Assembly: GCA_964633115.1 (NCBI GenBank) | Contig: CAZWEO010000019.1 | Coordinates: 1 to 64,000, forward strand | Length of the DNA stretch: 64,000 nucleotides | Source of the DNA: B30-G6 sp964633115 | GTDB lineage: Bacteria > Desulfobacterota > Desulfobacteria > Desulfobacterales > B30-G6 | Reading direction: 5' to 3' | In this document: piece after piece, positions 8,969 to 17,890 of the stretch | How positions within the stretch are numbered: position 1 is the first letter of the stretch | How the letters are laid out: every line of letters begins with the position of its first letter | The notes under the pieces: generated by a model | Database searches by the model: none | The model's input: only the letters and a program-made list of their open reading frames with translations | Told to the model about the DNA's origin: nothing | Made by a program: the position numbers and the translations under genes

Positions 8969-9484
8969 ATGTCATTTGAACCGCAAATTGTTCCCACCCT
9001 GCGCGAGGGAATCGACCTTATCAAGGTGGTCCTATTTCGGGAATTAAAGCCTTTATTGCAGGCACGATTCAAACAGCAGGATTCGAGTTACGCAAATCGC
9101 CTCACTGGTGCAGTAATCAATAATTTATTTGGCGTGAGCCTTGTGGGTGAGGTCGTGGAAAACTTTGCCCAGAAAAATCAAAAAGCCGTAGATACCACAT
9201 CTAAAATTATCGCCACGGATCTGGAGCATCTTAAAATACCCTTAACCGATGCCTTGCGTATTCAATTTTTGTGTGACAGCCATGAAGGTATCGACAGCAC
9301 CTCTGTTCTAAAACGGGCGCAGCAAAAAAATATCCTGATTGCCGAGCGGGATGCCCCCATGCCGGGTGCTTTTATGAATATTGTCCGCAGTTTTGGCAGA
9401 GCATATGGCATCTTGGAAAATGAAATGCCGGCCCCGCTTGCCGCCAATAAAATGGAAGGGACAAAAGATCGTGATAACAATTAA
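8969..9484 (+). CDS. Unrecognised protein preceding mttB
   Basis: A 171-residue soluble protein of no family I recognise. It has no membrane segment, no Cys cluster and no cofactor motif; in particular it lacks the DxHxxG motif of a corrinoid-binding protein. The last codons overlap the proposed GTG start of mttB (9471) by 14 bases, and its 3' end supplies GGAAGG as a ribosome binding site for mttB. This strongly suggests translational coupling and a role connected with methylamine metabolism. The ATG at 8969 has only a weak upstream site. Function cannot be assigned. Confidence 0.6.
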   Translation: MSFEPQIVPTLREGIDLIKVVLFRELKPLLQARFKQQDSSYANRLTGAVINNLFGVSLVGEVVENFAQKNQKAVDTTSKIIATDLEHLKIPLTDALRIQFLCDSHEGIDSTSVLKRAQQKNILIAERDAPMPGAFMNIVRSFGRAYGILENEMPAPLAANKMEGTKDRDNN

Positions 9485-10901
9485 TATCTTAAGCGATGCA
9501 GAATTAGACCAAATTCATCAAAGCACACTATCCGTTTTGCAACACACCGGTATATTTATGGATGATAAAATTGCGCTGGATTGCTTCCAAGATGCCGGTG
9601 CTGATGTCAACCGTAAAAAAAATATCGTCAAAATTCCACCTCACCTGGTTGAAGCAGCCATCGCATCAGCTCCAGAGAAAGTACTTTTAGCCGGACGGGA
9701 TCCCCGACACGACCTTATCCTGGGCAGCGGGCGTGTACATTTCACCAATTTTAGCGAAGGGGTTAAAATCAACGATCCAGCCACCGATAAAAACCGGACC
9801 CCCCTTAAGCAGGATCTTGCTAATGCCGCCCGGGTCATTGATTATCTGGACGAAATCGATTTCTGTGAAAAAGCCATTGGCGCCCATGATGTCCCCCAGG
9901 AAAGTGTTCCCCTACATAATGCCGAAGCTTTTTTGACCAATACCACCAAACATTGTGCCTTCGGTCCTGGTAATGGTCGACTTCTGGAAAAAATTATCCA
10001 AATGGCCGCCGTCATCGTCGGCGGAATCAAACAATTTGCCACCCGGCCAATTGTTTCTTTCACCACCTGCCCAGTCAGCCCGTTGAAGCTGATTAAAGAA
10101 TGTTGCGAGATCATCATGGTCTCCGCCCAAAATAACGTCGTGTGCAATATTCTGTCCATGGCCATGGCCGGCGCTACCTCCCCGGCAACCCTGGCTGGTA
10201 CGCTGGTCACACACAACGCTGAAATTTTAGGTGGGATCACGCTAAGCCAATTAACCCGCAAGGGCGCCCCGGTTATATACGGCAGCTCCACAACTGCCAT
10301 GGATTTGAAACTGGCGGAAGCATCGGTGGGCACGCCCGAATGCGCTTTAATTAGTGGTGCTGTGGCCAGGCTGGCCCGATACTACGCGCTTCCCAGCTAT
10401 GTTGCTGGTGGCTAGGGCGACGCCAAAATATCTGACAGCCAAATGGGCCATGAAAAAACCCTCACCGGACTGATACCCGCATTGGCAGGTGCCGATATGA
10501 TTTATGGTCCGGGGATGCTGGAAAGCGGCATCACTTTTGATCTGGCTCAATTGGTTCTGGACTGTGAATTTGCCCGCATGATCAAGCATACGATTCAGGG
10601 CATACCTGTTAATCAGGAATCTTTGGCCACCGACGTCGTTCGGGAGATCGGTCCCTTTGGCGACTTTTTGGCCCATACACATACCTTTGCGCACATGCGC
10701 GAGCAATCCAATGCCAAACTGATTGACCGCAGGATGCGCAGCGCATGGGAGCTGGACGGCAGCACCGATAGTTATACCCGAGCGCGCAATCAGGTGCGCC
10801 ATATCCTTGAAAACCATCAACCCGATCCCCTGCCCGATGAGGTATTGCAAAAAATCCGTCAGATTGTGACTGATACTGAACGGGAAATGGGCATAATCTA
10901 A
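9471..10901 (+). CDS. mttB: Trimethylamine:corrinoid methyltransferase with in-frame TAG (pyrrolysine)
   Basis: Reading through one TAG at 10413-10415 gives 476 residues, close to archaeal MttB. Residue 315 is the TAG, preceded by YVAGG and followed by GDAKISDSQMGHEKT; the reading frame and family-like sequence (PALAGADMIYGPGMLESG) continue without interruption to a TAA. In this family TAG encodes pyrrolysine, which binds the methylamine and delivers a methyl group to a cognate corrinoid protein. A GTG at 9471 is chosen as start; the longer frame from 9381 runs inside the preceding gene. mtbB follows 13 bases later. Glycine-betaine-type MttB homologues lack the TAG, so its presence argues for the true trimethylamine enzyme. 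Confidence 0.9.
10413..10415 (+). other. Putative pyrrolysine codon (TAG) in mttB
   Basis: In-frame TAG at codon 315, in the context GGT GGC TAG GGC GAC. The frame is open on both sides and both sides match MttB. Decoding needs tRNA-Pyl and PylS from elsewhere in the genome. Confidence 0.88.
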
Positions 10902-10914
10902 ATAAGGACATAAC

Positions 10915-12315
10915 ATGACAAAAAGTGTGTTGAGTCGCATGGGAGACGGCCAACGGATTTGGATATCAGCATCCGAGGTAAAAGCCGATATCGATGAAGG
11001 CTCCGCCGAAGCTGCCGAGAGGGCCAGAATATCTGAGTTAACCGATGAGGATAAAACACAGCTGTTCGATATCATCGCCGATCCGGCCAAGGTGGTGAGC
11101 GTTCAACCCGGTGAAGAAGTTATTGTCACCGATGATGGTTGCAGCATGAGTTTTTATTCTGGTCAAGATGGCGGTGGTGTTGGTATCCCCATGAGTCGCA
11201 TGCAGGCGGTTCTGGCATATGAACGTGCGTGTGCCGCCGATACAACCTCCATTGGCCATAGCGACTACTCTTTCAAACCGGTCAAACCCATCATTAATTT
11301 TGAAACCAACGATTACTACAACATCTCAATGGTATCAACGGCACCACTATTTTATGGCGCTCAGCCCAACCTGGGCCTCTACTTCCAACCCGACGGCCCT
11401 TACCCCAATCCGTCAGAGCTCCTACCACATGGAAAAATAGACGAAGCCCTGGCGGCCCAAGAAGATGCGGCGCAGCACCTGACCCGTGATCTGATTTTTG
11501 TGGGCAAACGGTTGGCCGAGGTTGGGTGTGAAGGACTCAATTTTGACACATCCGGATCCGCCGGTGATGCCGATTTCTTTGGGGCGCTGGCTGCAGTGCA
11601 AGCGCTCAAACAGGCGGTGCCGGACATGCCGATTCTCATGGGCGCCTCCGGGGAATTTGTGATTGGCATGCATGGTCAAATCGAATTCAATGGTCAGCGT
11701 CTGGCAGGCCTTTATCCGCATGAACAGGCCCGGGTGGTGGCAGACGCTGGTGCCAACATTTTCGGCCTGGCCATTGGTACCAATACTACCCGTTCGGTGG
11801 CCTGGAACTTGGCCCGGGCAGTCACTTTTCTCAAGGAAACATCGGCAACATCGCCCATCCCAGTGCATGCCAACGTGGGTATGGGTGTTTGCGGGATCCC
11901 CATGATGGAACAGACTCCCATCGATAGCGTTACCCGCGTTTCCAAAGCCCTGGTTCAAATCGGTAAAGCCGATGGCTTGTAGATTGGCGTCGGCGATCCC
12001 TTTGGGATGCATACGGCTCACATTATGGCTGCATGTATGGGCGGCATTCGGACTTCCGGAGATCTGGTGGCCTGGATGCAGATGACCCGCAGTATGAAAA
12101 TCCATGCAGCCAAGGATTATGTGGCCCAACGTTTGAATATCGATCTGTTGGATCTGACCGATGAAGAAGTCATGCGACCCCTGCGCGATGATTTGGGAAT
12201 CGGTATGGTCACCTCGGTAGCCGGGAGTCCCAAGGGAATGCGTGCCAAGTTAAAAATAGCCGAACTTCTGGATGTTCCCATCAGGTCGGTGGCGTTATTC
12301 AAGTCTCAATTGTAG
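10915..12315 (+). CDS. mtbB: Dimethylamine:corrinoid methyltransferase with in-frame TAG (pyrrolysine)
   Basis: Reading through TAG at 11980-11982 gives 466 residues with pyrrolysine at position 356, the position I recall in Methanosarcina MtbB, whose length is also about 467. Family segments are clear throughout: RMGDGQRIW near the start, HSDYSFKPVKP, NFDTSGSAGDADFFG, MHGQIEFNGQRLAGLYPH, NVGMGVCGIPMMEQTPID, then DGL-TAG-IGVGDPFGM. It transfers a methyl group from dimethylamine to a corrinoid protein. The start ATG has AAGGA upstream, 13 bases after mttB. The terminal stop is itself TAG, with TGA five codons later. The 3' end overlaps the convergent NUDIX gene by 17 bases. Confidence 0.92.
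11980..11982 (+). other. Putative pyrrolysine codon (TAG) in mtbB
   Basis: In-frame TAG at codon 356, context GGC TTG TAG ATT GGC, with MtbB-like sequence continuing for 110 more residues. Confidence 0.9.
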
Positions 12316-12886
12316 ACTTATCACTATTGATAAAATCGGTGAGACCCATCCAAAGTTTGACATCGCACACGGCATCCTGATCTAAGAGGATGTTTGTCGC
12401 ATCTGTTGGTGACAGCAGGTGAATTTCGATGGTCTCGCTGCCCTGGTTGTTCGCGTTCGAGGGTTGACCCTCACATTCGCAATTTACCAGGACCACGGAC
12501 TCATCAGCCAGACCAGCGGTATTATATAATGGCGGACTCGTGCGGTTAATGTGCATCAAGTCCAAGCCGGTCTCTTCCATAAGTTCACGTCTAGCAGCCT
12601 CCTCAATGGTTTCACCGGCGTCAATCAGGCCCGCTGGGAATTCATATTGATACCCTGCCAGGGACACACGGTATTCTCGCAAAATGACTAATTTTTTCTG
12701 AATTCGATGGTAGGGAACCATTAACACGGCATCGGGTTTGTCAAAACGACCGGAGACGCACTTGGGTTCTGGGTTCCGTGATACGACTTGCCAGTTTCGG
12801 TTGCGGCCGGCTTTGTCGATATAGGCCACATCGAACAGATTGAGCCATTTGCCTTGGGTCAGCTTTTTGCTACCGGTAATTTTCAT
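12299..12886 (-). CDS. NUDIX hydrolase (ADP-ribose pyrophosphatase-like)
   Basis: A 195-residue protein with a complete Nudix box (G5xE7xREUxEExGU): GLIDAGETIEEA followed by ARRELMEETGL. Its length and the N-terminal beta domain (NLFDVAYIDKAGRNRNWQVV) resemble ADP-sugar pyrophosphatases that split ADP-ribose into AMP and ribose 5-phosphate. The substrate is inferred. The ATG at 12886 is preceded by a GAGAGGAAT element. It is convergent with mtbB and their 3' ends overlap. Confidence 0.85.
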   Translation of the reverse strand: MKITGSKKLTQGKWLNLFDVAYIDKAGRNRNWQVVSRNPEPKCVSGRFDKPDAVLMVPYHRIQKKLVILREYRVSLAGYQYEFPAGLIDAGETIEEAARRELMEETGLDLMHINRTSPPLYNTAGLADESVVLVNCECEGQPSNANNQGSETIEIHLLSPTDATNILLDQDAVCDVKLWMGLTDFINSDKSTIET

Positions 12887-13125
12887 ATTAATTCCTCTCA
12901 GGAGAGCTATAGCGATAAAGCATTAATATAATAAGTTAATTAGCGCATAGAATGGCTTGATTGCAGGATTCAAGGATTCCAGGGGTCAAGGATCCAAGTG
13001 ATTGATTTTGGCCACTATGGTTTCACATAGACTCTATCGGTTATGCCATCATTTATTCAATCATAATTATTCTGATTTATTAAAGAACATTTGAGGATAG
13101 GCAACAACTAGCGTAATATAATTAC

Positions 13126-13542
13126 ATGATCCGAATCACACCAGAAATCAGCATTCAGGAAAACGATATTTCCTGTGACTTTGTACGTGCATCCGGCCCG
13201 GGTGGACAACATGTCAACAAAGTCGCCACGGCAGTCCAACTGCGATACGATCCAAAAGACCTGCCGACAGATACCTATCACCGATTAAAAAAACTGGCCG
13301 GGAAACGCATGACAGCTAAGGGCGAAGTGATTATCCAAGCCAGCCGGTTAAAAAGCCAGGAACGCAATCGCCAAGATGCCCTTGATCGATTGGTGGCCCT
13401 GATCCGCAAAGCGGCCCAAAAACCAAAAAAACGGCGCAAAACACGACCCACTTTGGCTTCCAAAAAACGAACCCTGGCAACCAAACAGCACCGCAGTCGC
13501 TTAAAACGAACTCGTCAACGGGTTACTAACTCAGATTATTAA
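13126..13542 (+). CDS. arfB: Alternative ribosome-rescue peptidyl-tRNA hydrolase (ArfB/YaeJ)
   Basis: A 138-residue protein with a release-factor catalytic GGQ (residues 26-28, in ASGPGGQHVNKV) and a basic C-terminal tail rich in Lys/Arg (RRKTRPTLASKKRTLATK), the layout of ArfB. It enters the empty mRNA channel of stalled ribosomes and hydrolyses the peptidyl-tRNA without needing a stop codon. No codon-recognition domain is present, separating it from RF1/RF2. The start is an ATG with no strong ribosome binding site. It is a single gene preceded by about 240 bases of spacer. Confidence 0.88.
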   Translation: MIRITPEISIQENDISCDFVRASGPGGQHVNKVATAVQLRYDPKDLPTDTYHRLKKLAGKRMTAKGEVIIQASRLKSQERNRQDALDRLVALIRKAAQKPKKRRKTRPTLASKKRTLATKQHRSRLKRTRQRVTNSDY

Positions 13543-13581
13543 AAGCCTTCCTTTATTTCCAAGTCTGCAGCTTTATGATAT

Positions 13582-14680
13582 TTGTTCTACTTTAACACAC
13601 GCACACAAATTCGGAGGAAACACTTGAGAGGATTGATCGCCTTTTTGGCTGTGTATATCAGCATTTATGGAGGTGCCCATTACTATGCTTTTGTAAAATT
13701 AAAGCGGGGGCTGGGATTTAACACCTGGATCAGTGTTGCTATCGCCGTTTTTATGGGATTAATGATACTGGCGCCGGTCTTTATGCGCATCGGCGAACGA
13801 ACAGGCCATAACAACTTAGCTGCCGGCCTGGCTTATGTCGGTTATTTTTGGATGGGGCTATTATTCCTGTTTATTTCCACAGCTTTTTGTTTTGATGTCT
13901 ATCGCGGTTTTCTGGCTGTCACCCGATTTATCACCCAAAAGTATTTGCTATCCATCACCCCTACGGATGGTTTTTCTTGTATGGTTTCTATTGTGATTGC
14001 CTGTTTGGTGATGGGCTATGGTTTTTTCGAGGCCAATACCATCCGTTTGGAAAAAATCGTTTAGAAAGAATCCTCGACCAAGTCAAAAAAGCCAAACCCC
14101 ATATGTTGGTATCTACTGGCGACTTTGTAGACGGTAAAATGGCCGATCCAGGACGTTTGGCAAGTATGCTCCGATCCATTCAAACCCTTTGGGGAAATAT
14201 GCGGTAACCGGAAATCATGAATTTTATGCCGGATTACCGGAGGCTCTGGATTTTACTCAAAAGACTGGTTTTTTGCTGCTACGGGGGCAAGCGCATACGC
14301 TACAAAATGGTCTAACCATCGCCGGTGTAGATGATCCCACCGGAAGATTTCAGGCACCGCCCAATGCATTGCCCGAGAACAAACTACTAGGAGAAATTCC
14401 CGAAAATCAGTTTGTGATCTTCCTGAAACATCAACCGATTGTCGATGCTAATTCCATCGGCCTTTTTAACTTGCAACTTTCCGGGCACACCCACAATGGC
14501 CAGATTTTTCCCTTTGGCCTGTTGGTTAGACTGGTTTATAAACTCAATCCCGGATTTACCAAGCTTGAAAAGGGGTCTGTGGCTTATATCAGCCGTGGAA
14601 CTGGAACGTGGGGACCACCGGTGAGATTTTTGGCGCCGCCGGAGGTGACCCTTATCGAAATCACCACAAATAAATCCTAA
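13582..14680 (+). pseudogene. Metallophosphoesterase with N-terminal membrane helices, disrupted
   Basis: The first part (13582-14064) encodes four membrane helices and stops at FEANTIRLEK-IV. A second frame (14055-14207) resumes with NRLERILDQVKKAKP and STGDFVDG, and a third (from about 14189) with KYAVTGNHEFYAG and, later, LSGHTHNGQIFPFG. Together these are a membrane metallophosphoesterase of the YkuE-like group. The first metal-binding motif (DxH) is missing, consistent with a deletion of roughly 30-35 codons near 14050, where CGTTTRGAAARAAT occurs twice in tandem. A second lesion near 14192 loses one base. The enzyme should be inactive. A sequencing error cannot explain the deletion. Confidence 0.8.
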
Positions 14681-15345
14681 GATTTATTTGTTAGAACTGC
14701 TTGGGTGAGGTCCGTAATGGAATCAAAAATATAATCCGGCTCGGCCGCCGCAATTTCTTCCGGGGTACCGTACCCATAGCTGACGGCCGCTGTAATGGTA
14801 CTGTTTTGTTTGCCGCCATCAATGTCATGAATCCGATCGCCTACCATCATCGTGGTCAGGGGATCAAGCCCCTCCTGATTGATAATATGGGCGATTAGCT
14901 CACCTTTGTCAGACCAGCGGCCGTCCAATTCACTCCCATAAGCTTTTACAAAAAAAGGTGTCAGATCAAAATGTGCGAGAATTTGTCTGGCAAACACCCT
15001 CGGTTTGGATGTTGCTAGAAATAGATTGATCCCCTTGACTCGTAGAGTGTCGAGAGATGCTGCTACGCCTGGATATAATTTGTTCTCAAAAATGCCAATT
15101 TGCGAGAATCGCTCACGGTAATAACCGATGGCGCGTTTAAGAATTACTTCATCCTGGGTATTTAACAGATTCTCGAAAGAAATTTTTAACGGTGGGCCAA
15201 TGCACCATGTCAATTGATCCAAAGGTGGGCTGTCTGTTTTCAATCGTTGCAGCGCATGCCGGATGCATCGCGTAATTCCCGCCTTCGGGTCTGTGAGGGT
15301 ACCATCTAAATCAAATAAAATCGTTCTTATGGTTTCAAGTGCCAA
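14677..15345 (-). CDS. HAD-family hydrolase, phosphoglycolate phosphatase-like
   Basis: A 222-residue HAD phosphatase. Motif I is ILFDLDGTLTD with the nucleophile and acid/base Asp; motif II is the Ser/Thr in FLATSK; motif III lies around the Lys of SDKGE; motif IV is MVGDRIHDIDG. A helical cap lies between motifs I and II. Similarity is to the Gph/PpaX-type group, but HAD substrates cannot be read from sequence. The stop is TAG. It is convergent with the metallophosphoesterase remnant, overlapping by four bases, and lies 17 bases downstream of dpaL on the same strand. Confidence 0.8.
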   Translation of the reverse strand: MALETIRTILFDLDGTLTDPKAGITRCIRHALQRLKTDSPPLDQLTWCIGPPLKISFENLLNTQDEVILKRAIGYYRERFSQIGIFENKLYPGVAASLDTLRVKGINLFLATSKPRVFARQILAHFDLTPFFVKAYGSELDGRWSDKGELIAHIINQEGLDPLTTMMVGDRIHDIDGGKQNSTITAAVSYGYGTPEEIAAAEPDYIFDSITDLTQAVLTNKS

Positions 15346-15362
15346 GAGCTTACCTATGGGGC

Positions 15363-16598
15363 CTAATTGGTTGGATCAGGATGATATGGGTATTTGCCAA
15401 ACCATAAAATTTCACGCCGATTGTCGGGATCCGTGGCCCCTTCGGTATTGAAAAACAGCAGGCGCGAATCCGATCCTATACCCAGCTGTTGCTTCAATGA
15501 TCCCAACTGCGAATCATGGGTGATGAGATCCAGCAACCCGATACCGACGGCTCCGGATTCTCCGGCTTCAACGGCATCATCGCCTTCAAGGGGATGAGCA
15601 AGGATTCGGATACCATTGGCGGCAACAACATCGGCGCATCTGATATAACAACAACTGAATGCCCGCAATATATGCCAGGCCATGGGATTGGGTTCGCCGC
15701 AGGCCAACCCGGCCATGATGGTCTTTAAATCACCGCTGACGCGATGGGGCTGGTGATCACCCGCGGTCGCTGATTTAAACATGCAGGCAGCATTGTGAGG
15801 CTCCATGATAATAAAGCACGGTGCATTTTGCTGATAGTGGTTGACCAGCCCCCCCACCATGGCAGCCGTAAAAGCCCCGTTACCGGCCTGCAGAAAGACA
15901 TGTGTCGGGGGCTTCAATTGCGACTGCACGATTTGATTCCTAACCTCACAACACATGGTCGAATAGCCCTGCATGATCCACAGGGGAATATCCGTATAGC
16001 CTTCCCAAGCGGTGTCCTGAACCACGACCCAATCTTTTTCTCGTGCTATCTGCCAGCACATTTGGACGGTATCGTCATAGTTTAAATCTGTTATCTCGAC
16101 CGTGGCACCGTGAGCACGTATGTTCTCCACCCGGGAACGGACTGTCCCTTTGGGCATATACACCATGGCAGCCTGGCCCAGCTGCTGTGCCGTCCAGGCG
16201 ACGCCGCGACCATGGTTGCCATCTGTAGCTGTTGCGAATGTAATTTGGCCCAAACGCTTACGCAATTCCTCGCCGGTTAATTCATCATAGGCGATGGTGT
16301 CGATATCCTTCCCAAGCCTCTGGCACAACCAGCGTGCAATGGCATAGCTGCCACCCAGCACTTTAAAGGCTTTGAGGCCAAAACGGGTGGATTCATTTTT
16401 GACCCATGCTTCCGCTACGCCCCATGACTGGGCCAGTTGCTGTAAGCGGACCAGACGCGTTGGCTCATAACCGGGGAGCTTGGTGTGAAATCGCAGGACC
16501 TTTTTGGATATCTTTTCTGAAAATTCAACCGGAATCGGTTTTCCAGATGGCTGCGCTAATAAATAATCGACCAAACTGGTCGAATGCATTGTCTGCAT
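15363..16598 (-). CDS. dpaL: Diaminopropionate ammonia-lyase
   Basis: A 411-residue PLP enzyme of the tryptophan synthase beta fold. The PLP lysine is K79 in LKAFKVLGGSYA, and a phosphate-binding loop is seen in ATATDGNHGRGVAW. This arrangement and length are typical of DpaL (YgeX), which converts 2,3-diaminopropionate into pyruvate and two ammonia molecules. The ATG at 16598 begins MQTMHSTS. The stop is TAG. It is followed closely by a HAD gene and preceded by a small tautomerase gene, possibly one operon. Related threonine or serine ammonia-lyases are possible but less likely. Confidence 0.85.
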   Translation of the reverse strand: MQTMHSTSLVDYLLAQPSGKPIPVEFSEKISKKVLRFHTKLPGYEPTRLVRLQQLAQSWGVAEAWVKNESTRFGLKAFKVLGGSYAIARWLCQRLGKDIDTIAYDELTGEELRKRLGQITFATATDGNHGRGVAWTAQQLGQAAMVYMPKGTVRSRVENIRAHGATVEITDLNYDDTVQMCWQIAREKDWVVVQDTAWEGYTDIPLWIMQGYSTMCCEVRNQIVQSQLKPPTHVFLQAGNGAFTAAMVGGLVNHYQQNAPCFIIMEPHNAACMFKSATAGDHQPHRVSGDLKTIMAGLACGEPNPMAWHILRAFSCCYIRCADVVAANGIRILAHPLEGDDAVEAGESGAVGIGLLDLITHDSQLGSLKQQLGIGSDSRLLFFNTEGATDPDNRREILWFGKYPYHPDPTN

Positions 16599-16646
16599 TA
16601 TTCAAACCTTATATAAATTTTACCCTGATTGGCTAGCGGCCTCAAT

Positions 16647-16850
16647 CTATTGACCGCGCTGGCGCCGCAGTGTGACGGCTTCACCACCGATACCCCAATT
16701 GTCTGTATCGACCTCATCGATGACTACAACGGTTGTGGCCGGGTTTTTGCCTAAGGTCTCGTCCAGCAGATTGGTTACCCCCCGGATCAATTGGGCCTTT
16801 TGGTCCACGGTCGCCCCTTCCTTGGTTATTTTAATATTGACATATGGCAT
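16647..16850 (-). CDS. 4-oxalocrotonate tautomerase family enzyme
   Basis: A 67-residue protein starting MPYVNIKIT; after removal of Met the N-terminal proline is the catalytic base of 4-OT enzymes. The rest (QKAQLIRGVTNLLDETLGK, then VVVIDEVDTDNWGIGG) matches the family and its usual 60-70 residue size. The start is preceded by GGAGG. The stop is TAG. The substrate is unknown, because the family covers many keto-enol tautomerases. Confidence 0.85.
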   Translation of the reverse strand: MPYVNIKITKEGATVDQKAQLIRGVTNLLDETLGKNPATTVVVIDEVDTDNWGIGGEAVTLRRQRGQ

Positions 16851-16916
16851 CTTGCCTCCTCAATATCTCTCTAATTAATGGATACAGTTTGCAGTTTTTT
16901 ACAATGGCCCGGCGGT

Positions 16917-17450
16917 TTAAAGTGACTCCCATTCTACCTGTTTAATATGATCAAAAAAAGTATTACGGACTGCTTCCACCCGCCGGGCTTCTGCATAATC
17001 TAGTACAGCCGTATCTTGATGTTTGAATCGGTCGGGTTCCACCTGCAATGCATAGGTATTCACCTGCCTTTCCCAAAACCAATCGGCGCTGCAAAATTGA
17101 ATATACGCTTGATCGAGTGTCACCGTTTCACTTAAGGCGTTTATAAATTTGCGGCCTATGTCGCAATTGTCAATCGCAAACGCAATATAGGCAATGCGGT
17201 ATTCGATGGGTGTCGGAATTGCCTTTGCAGGTAATGGATAGATATTATGGAGATCTGACTGGCTCTCATAAACAAAATGCCCGAAACAGCTCTGCAGGGT
17301 ATAACAAAAAGGTAAGCAATTGAATCGCTTGATGATCTCCACAATGGGCGCATCGATCATATGATCCTTAAGGCCAGTCAGGCTTGACTGTTTTTGAGCC
17401 TCAAAATTTGGATTCGGCACCATTGGTTTTGGTGCGGCGAAGGTCTCCAT
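16917..17450 (-). CDS. Conserved-looking hypothetical protein
   Basis: A 177-residue protein I do not recognise. It has a Cys pair in FNCLPFCYTLQSCFGHF and an Asn/Cys-rich central part (AFAIDNCDIGRKF), but no known motif and no membrane segment. It starts at an ATG and ends in TAA. It lies on the same strand as the tautomerase gene downstream and the VapBC pair upstream, but the gaps do not require an operon. Codon usage looks like that of its neighbours. Confidence 0.55.
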   Translation of the reverse strand: METFAAPKPMVPNPNFEAQKQSSLTGLKDHMIDAPIVEIIKRFNCLPFCYTLQSCFGHFVYESQSDLHNIYPLPAKAIPTPIEYRIAYIAFAIDNCDIGRKFINALSETVTLDQAYIQFCSADWFWERQVNTYALQVEPDRFKHQDTAVLDYAEARRVEAVRNTFFDHIKQVEWESL

Positions 17451-17485
17451 TCAATTATTTCCTTCTTTTCCATGTAAAACAAATT

Positions 17486-17890
17486 CTATGGCGATATTAG
17501 TTTTACCGTTGGAAAGTATGATTGATACCTTGAAACATACCTGGTTAATAAACTTAAATTCATTACTGCTGCTTGTGCACCAATAAAGAAATCAGGTAAT
17601 GGAGTTCTTTTTGTCCCTCTTCTTCTTTTGTATTTAATGTAGGCTTTCCCAGCTAAGAAGAGAGCTTCTTTTGGAATCTCTAATATATGGAAGCCAGCCT
17701 TGCTGATCGCAGATTCCAAATCTTCTATTAATTTAAATCCAATCGATATTTCAGAATAGATTATTGAATTGATGTATAATGATGATTGATCACTATATTC
17801 CTCTAATTTGGATTCAGACCAATCACCCCATTCTAAATCATTGAGAAAAACATCCAGAATAACATTTGAATCAACAAGAATCGCTTTCAA
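17486..17890 (-). CDS. vapC: VapC-family PIN toxin
   Basis: A 134-residue PIN-domain endoribonuclease. It starts KAILVDSNVILDVFLND with the first catalytic Asp, has an acidic EISIGFK segment in the middle, and ends with a DFFIGAQA motif containing another catalytic Asp. VapC toxins cut RNA, often tRNA, unless bound by their antitoxin. Translation starts at a TTG that overlaps the stop of the upstream antitoxin gene by four bases, giving translational coupling. The stop is TAG. Confidence 0.85.
   Translation of the reverse strand: MKAILVDSNVILDVFLNDLEWGDWSESKLEEYSDQSSLYINSIIYSEISIGFKLIEDLESAISKAGFHILEIPKEALFLAGKAYIKYKRRRGTKRTPLPDFFIGAQAAVMNLSLLTRYVSRYQSYFPTVKLISP

Noticed and set aside
9381..9470. 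Longer N-terminus for mttB, starting at 9381
   Set aside because: It would overlap most of the 3' end of the preceding gene, and the 30 extra residues do not look like MttB.
10413..11982. Two TAG codons as nonsense mutations
   Set aside because: Both lie in methylamine methyltransferase genes at what appear to be the pyrrolysine positions, and the downstream halves are fully conserved.
11422..12129. 235-codon open frame opposite mtbB
   Set aside because: Antisense shadow of a well-supported gene.
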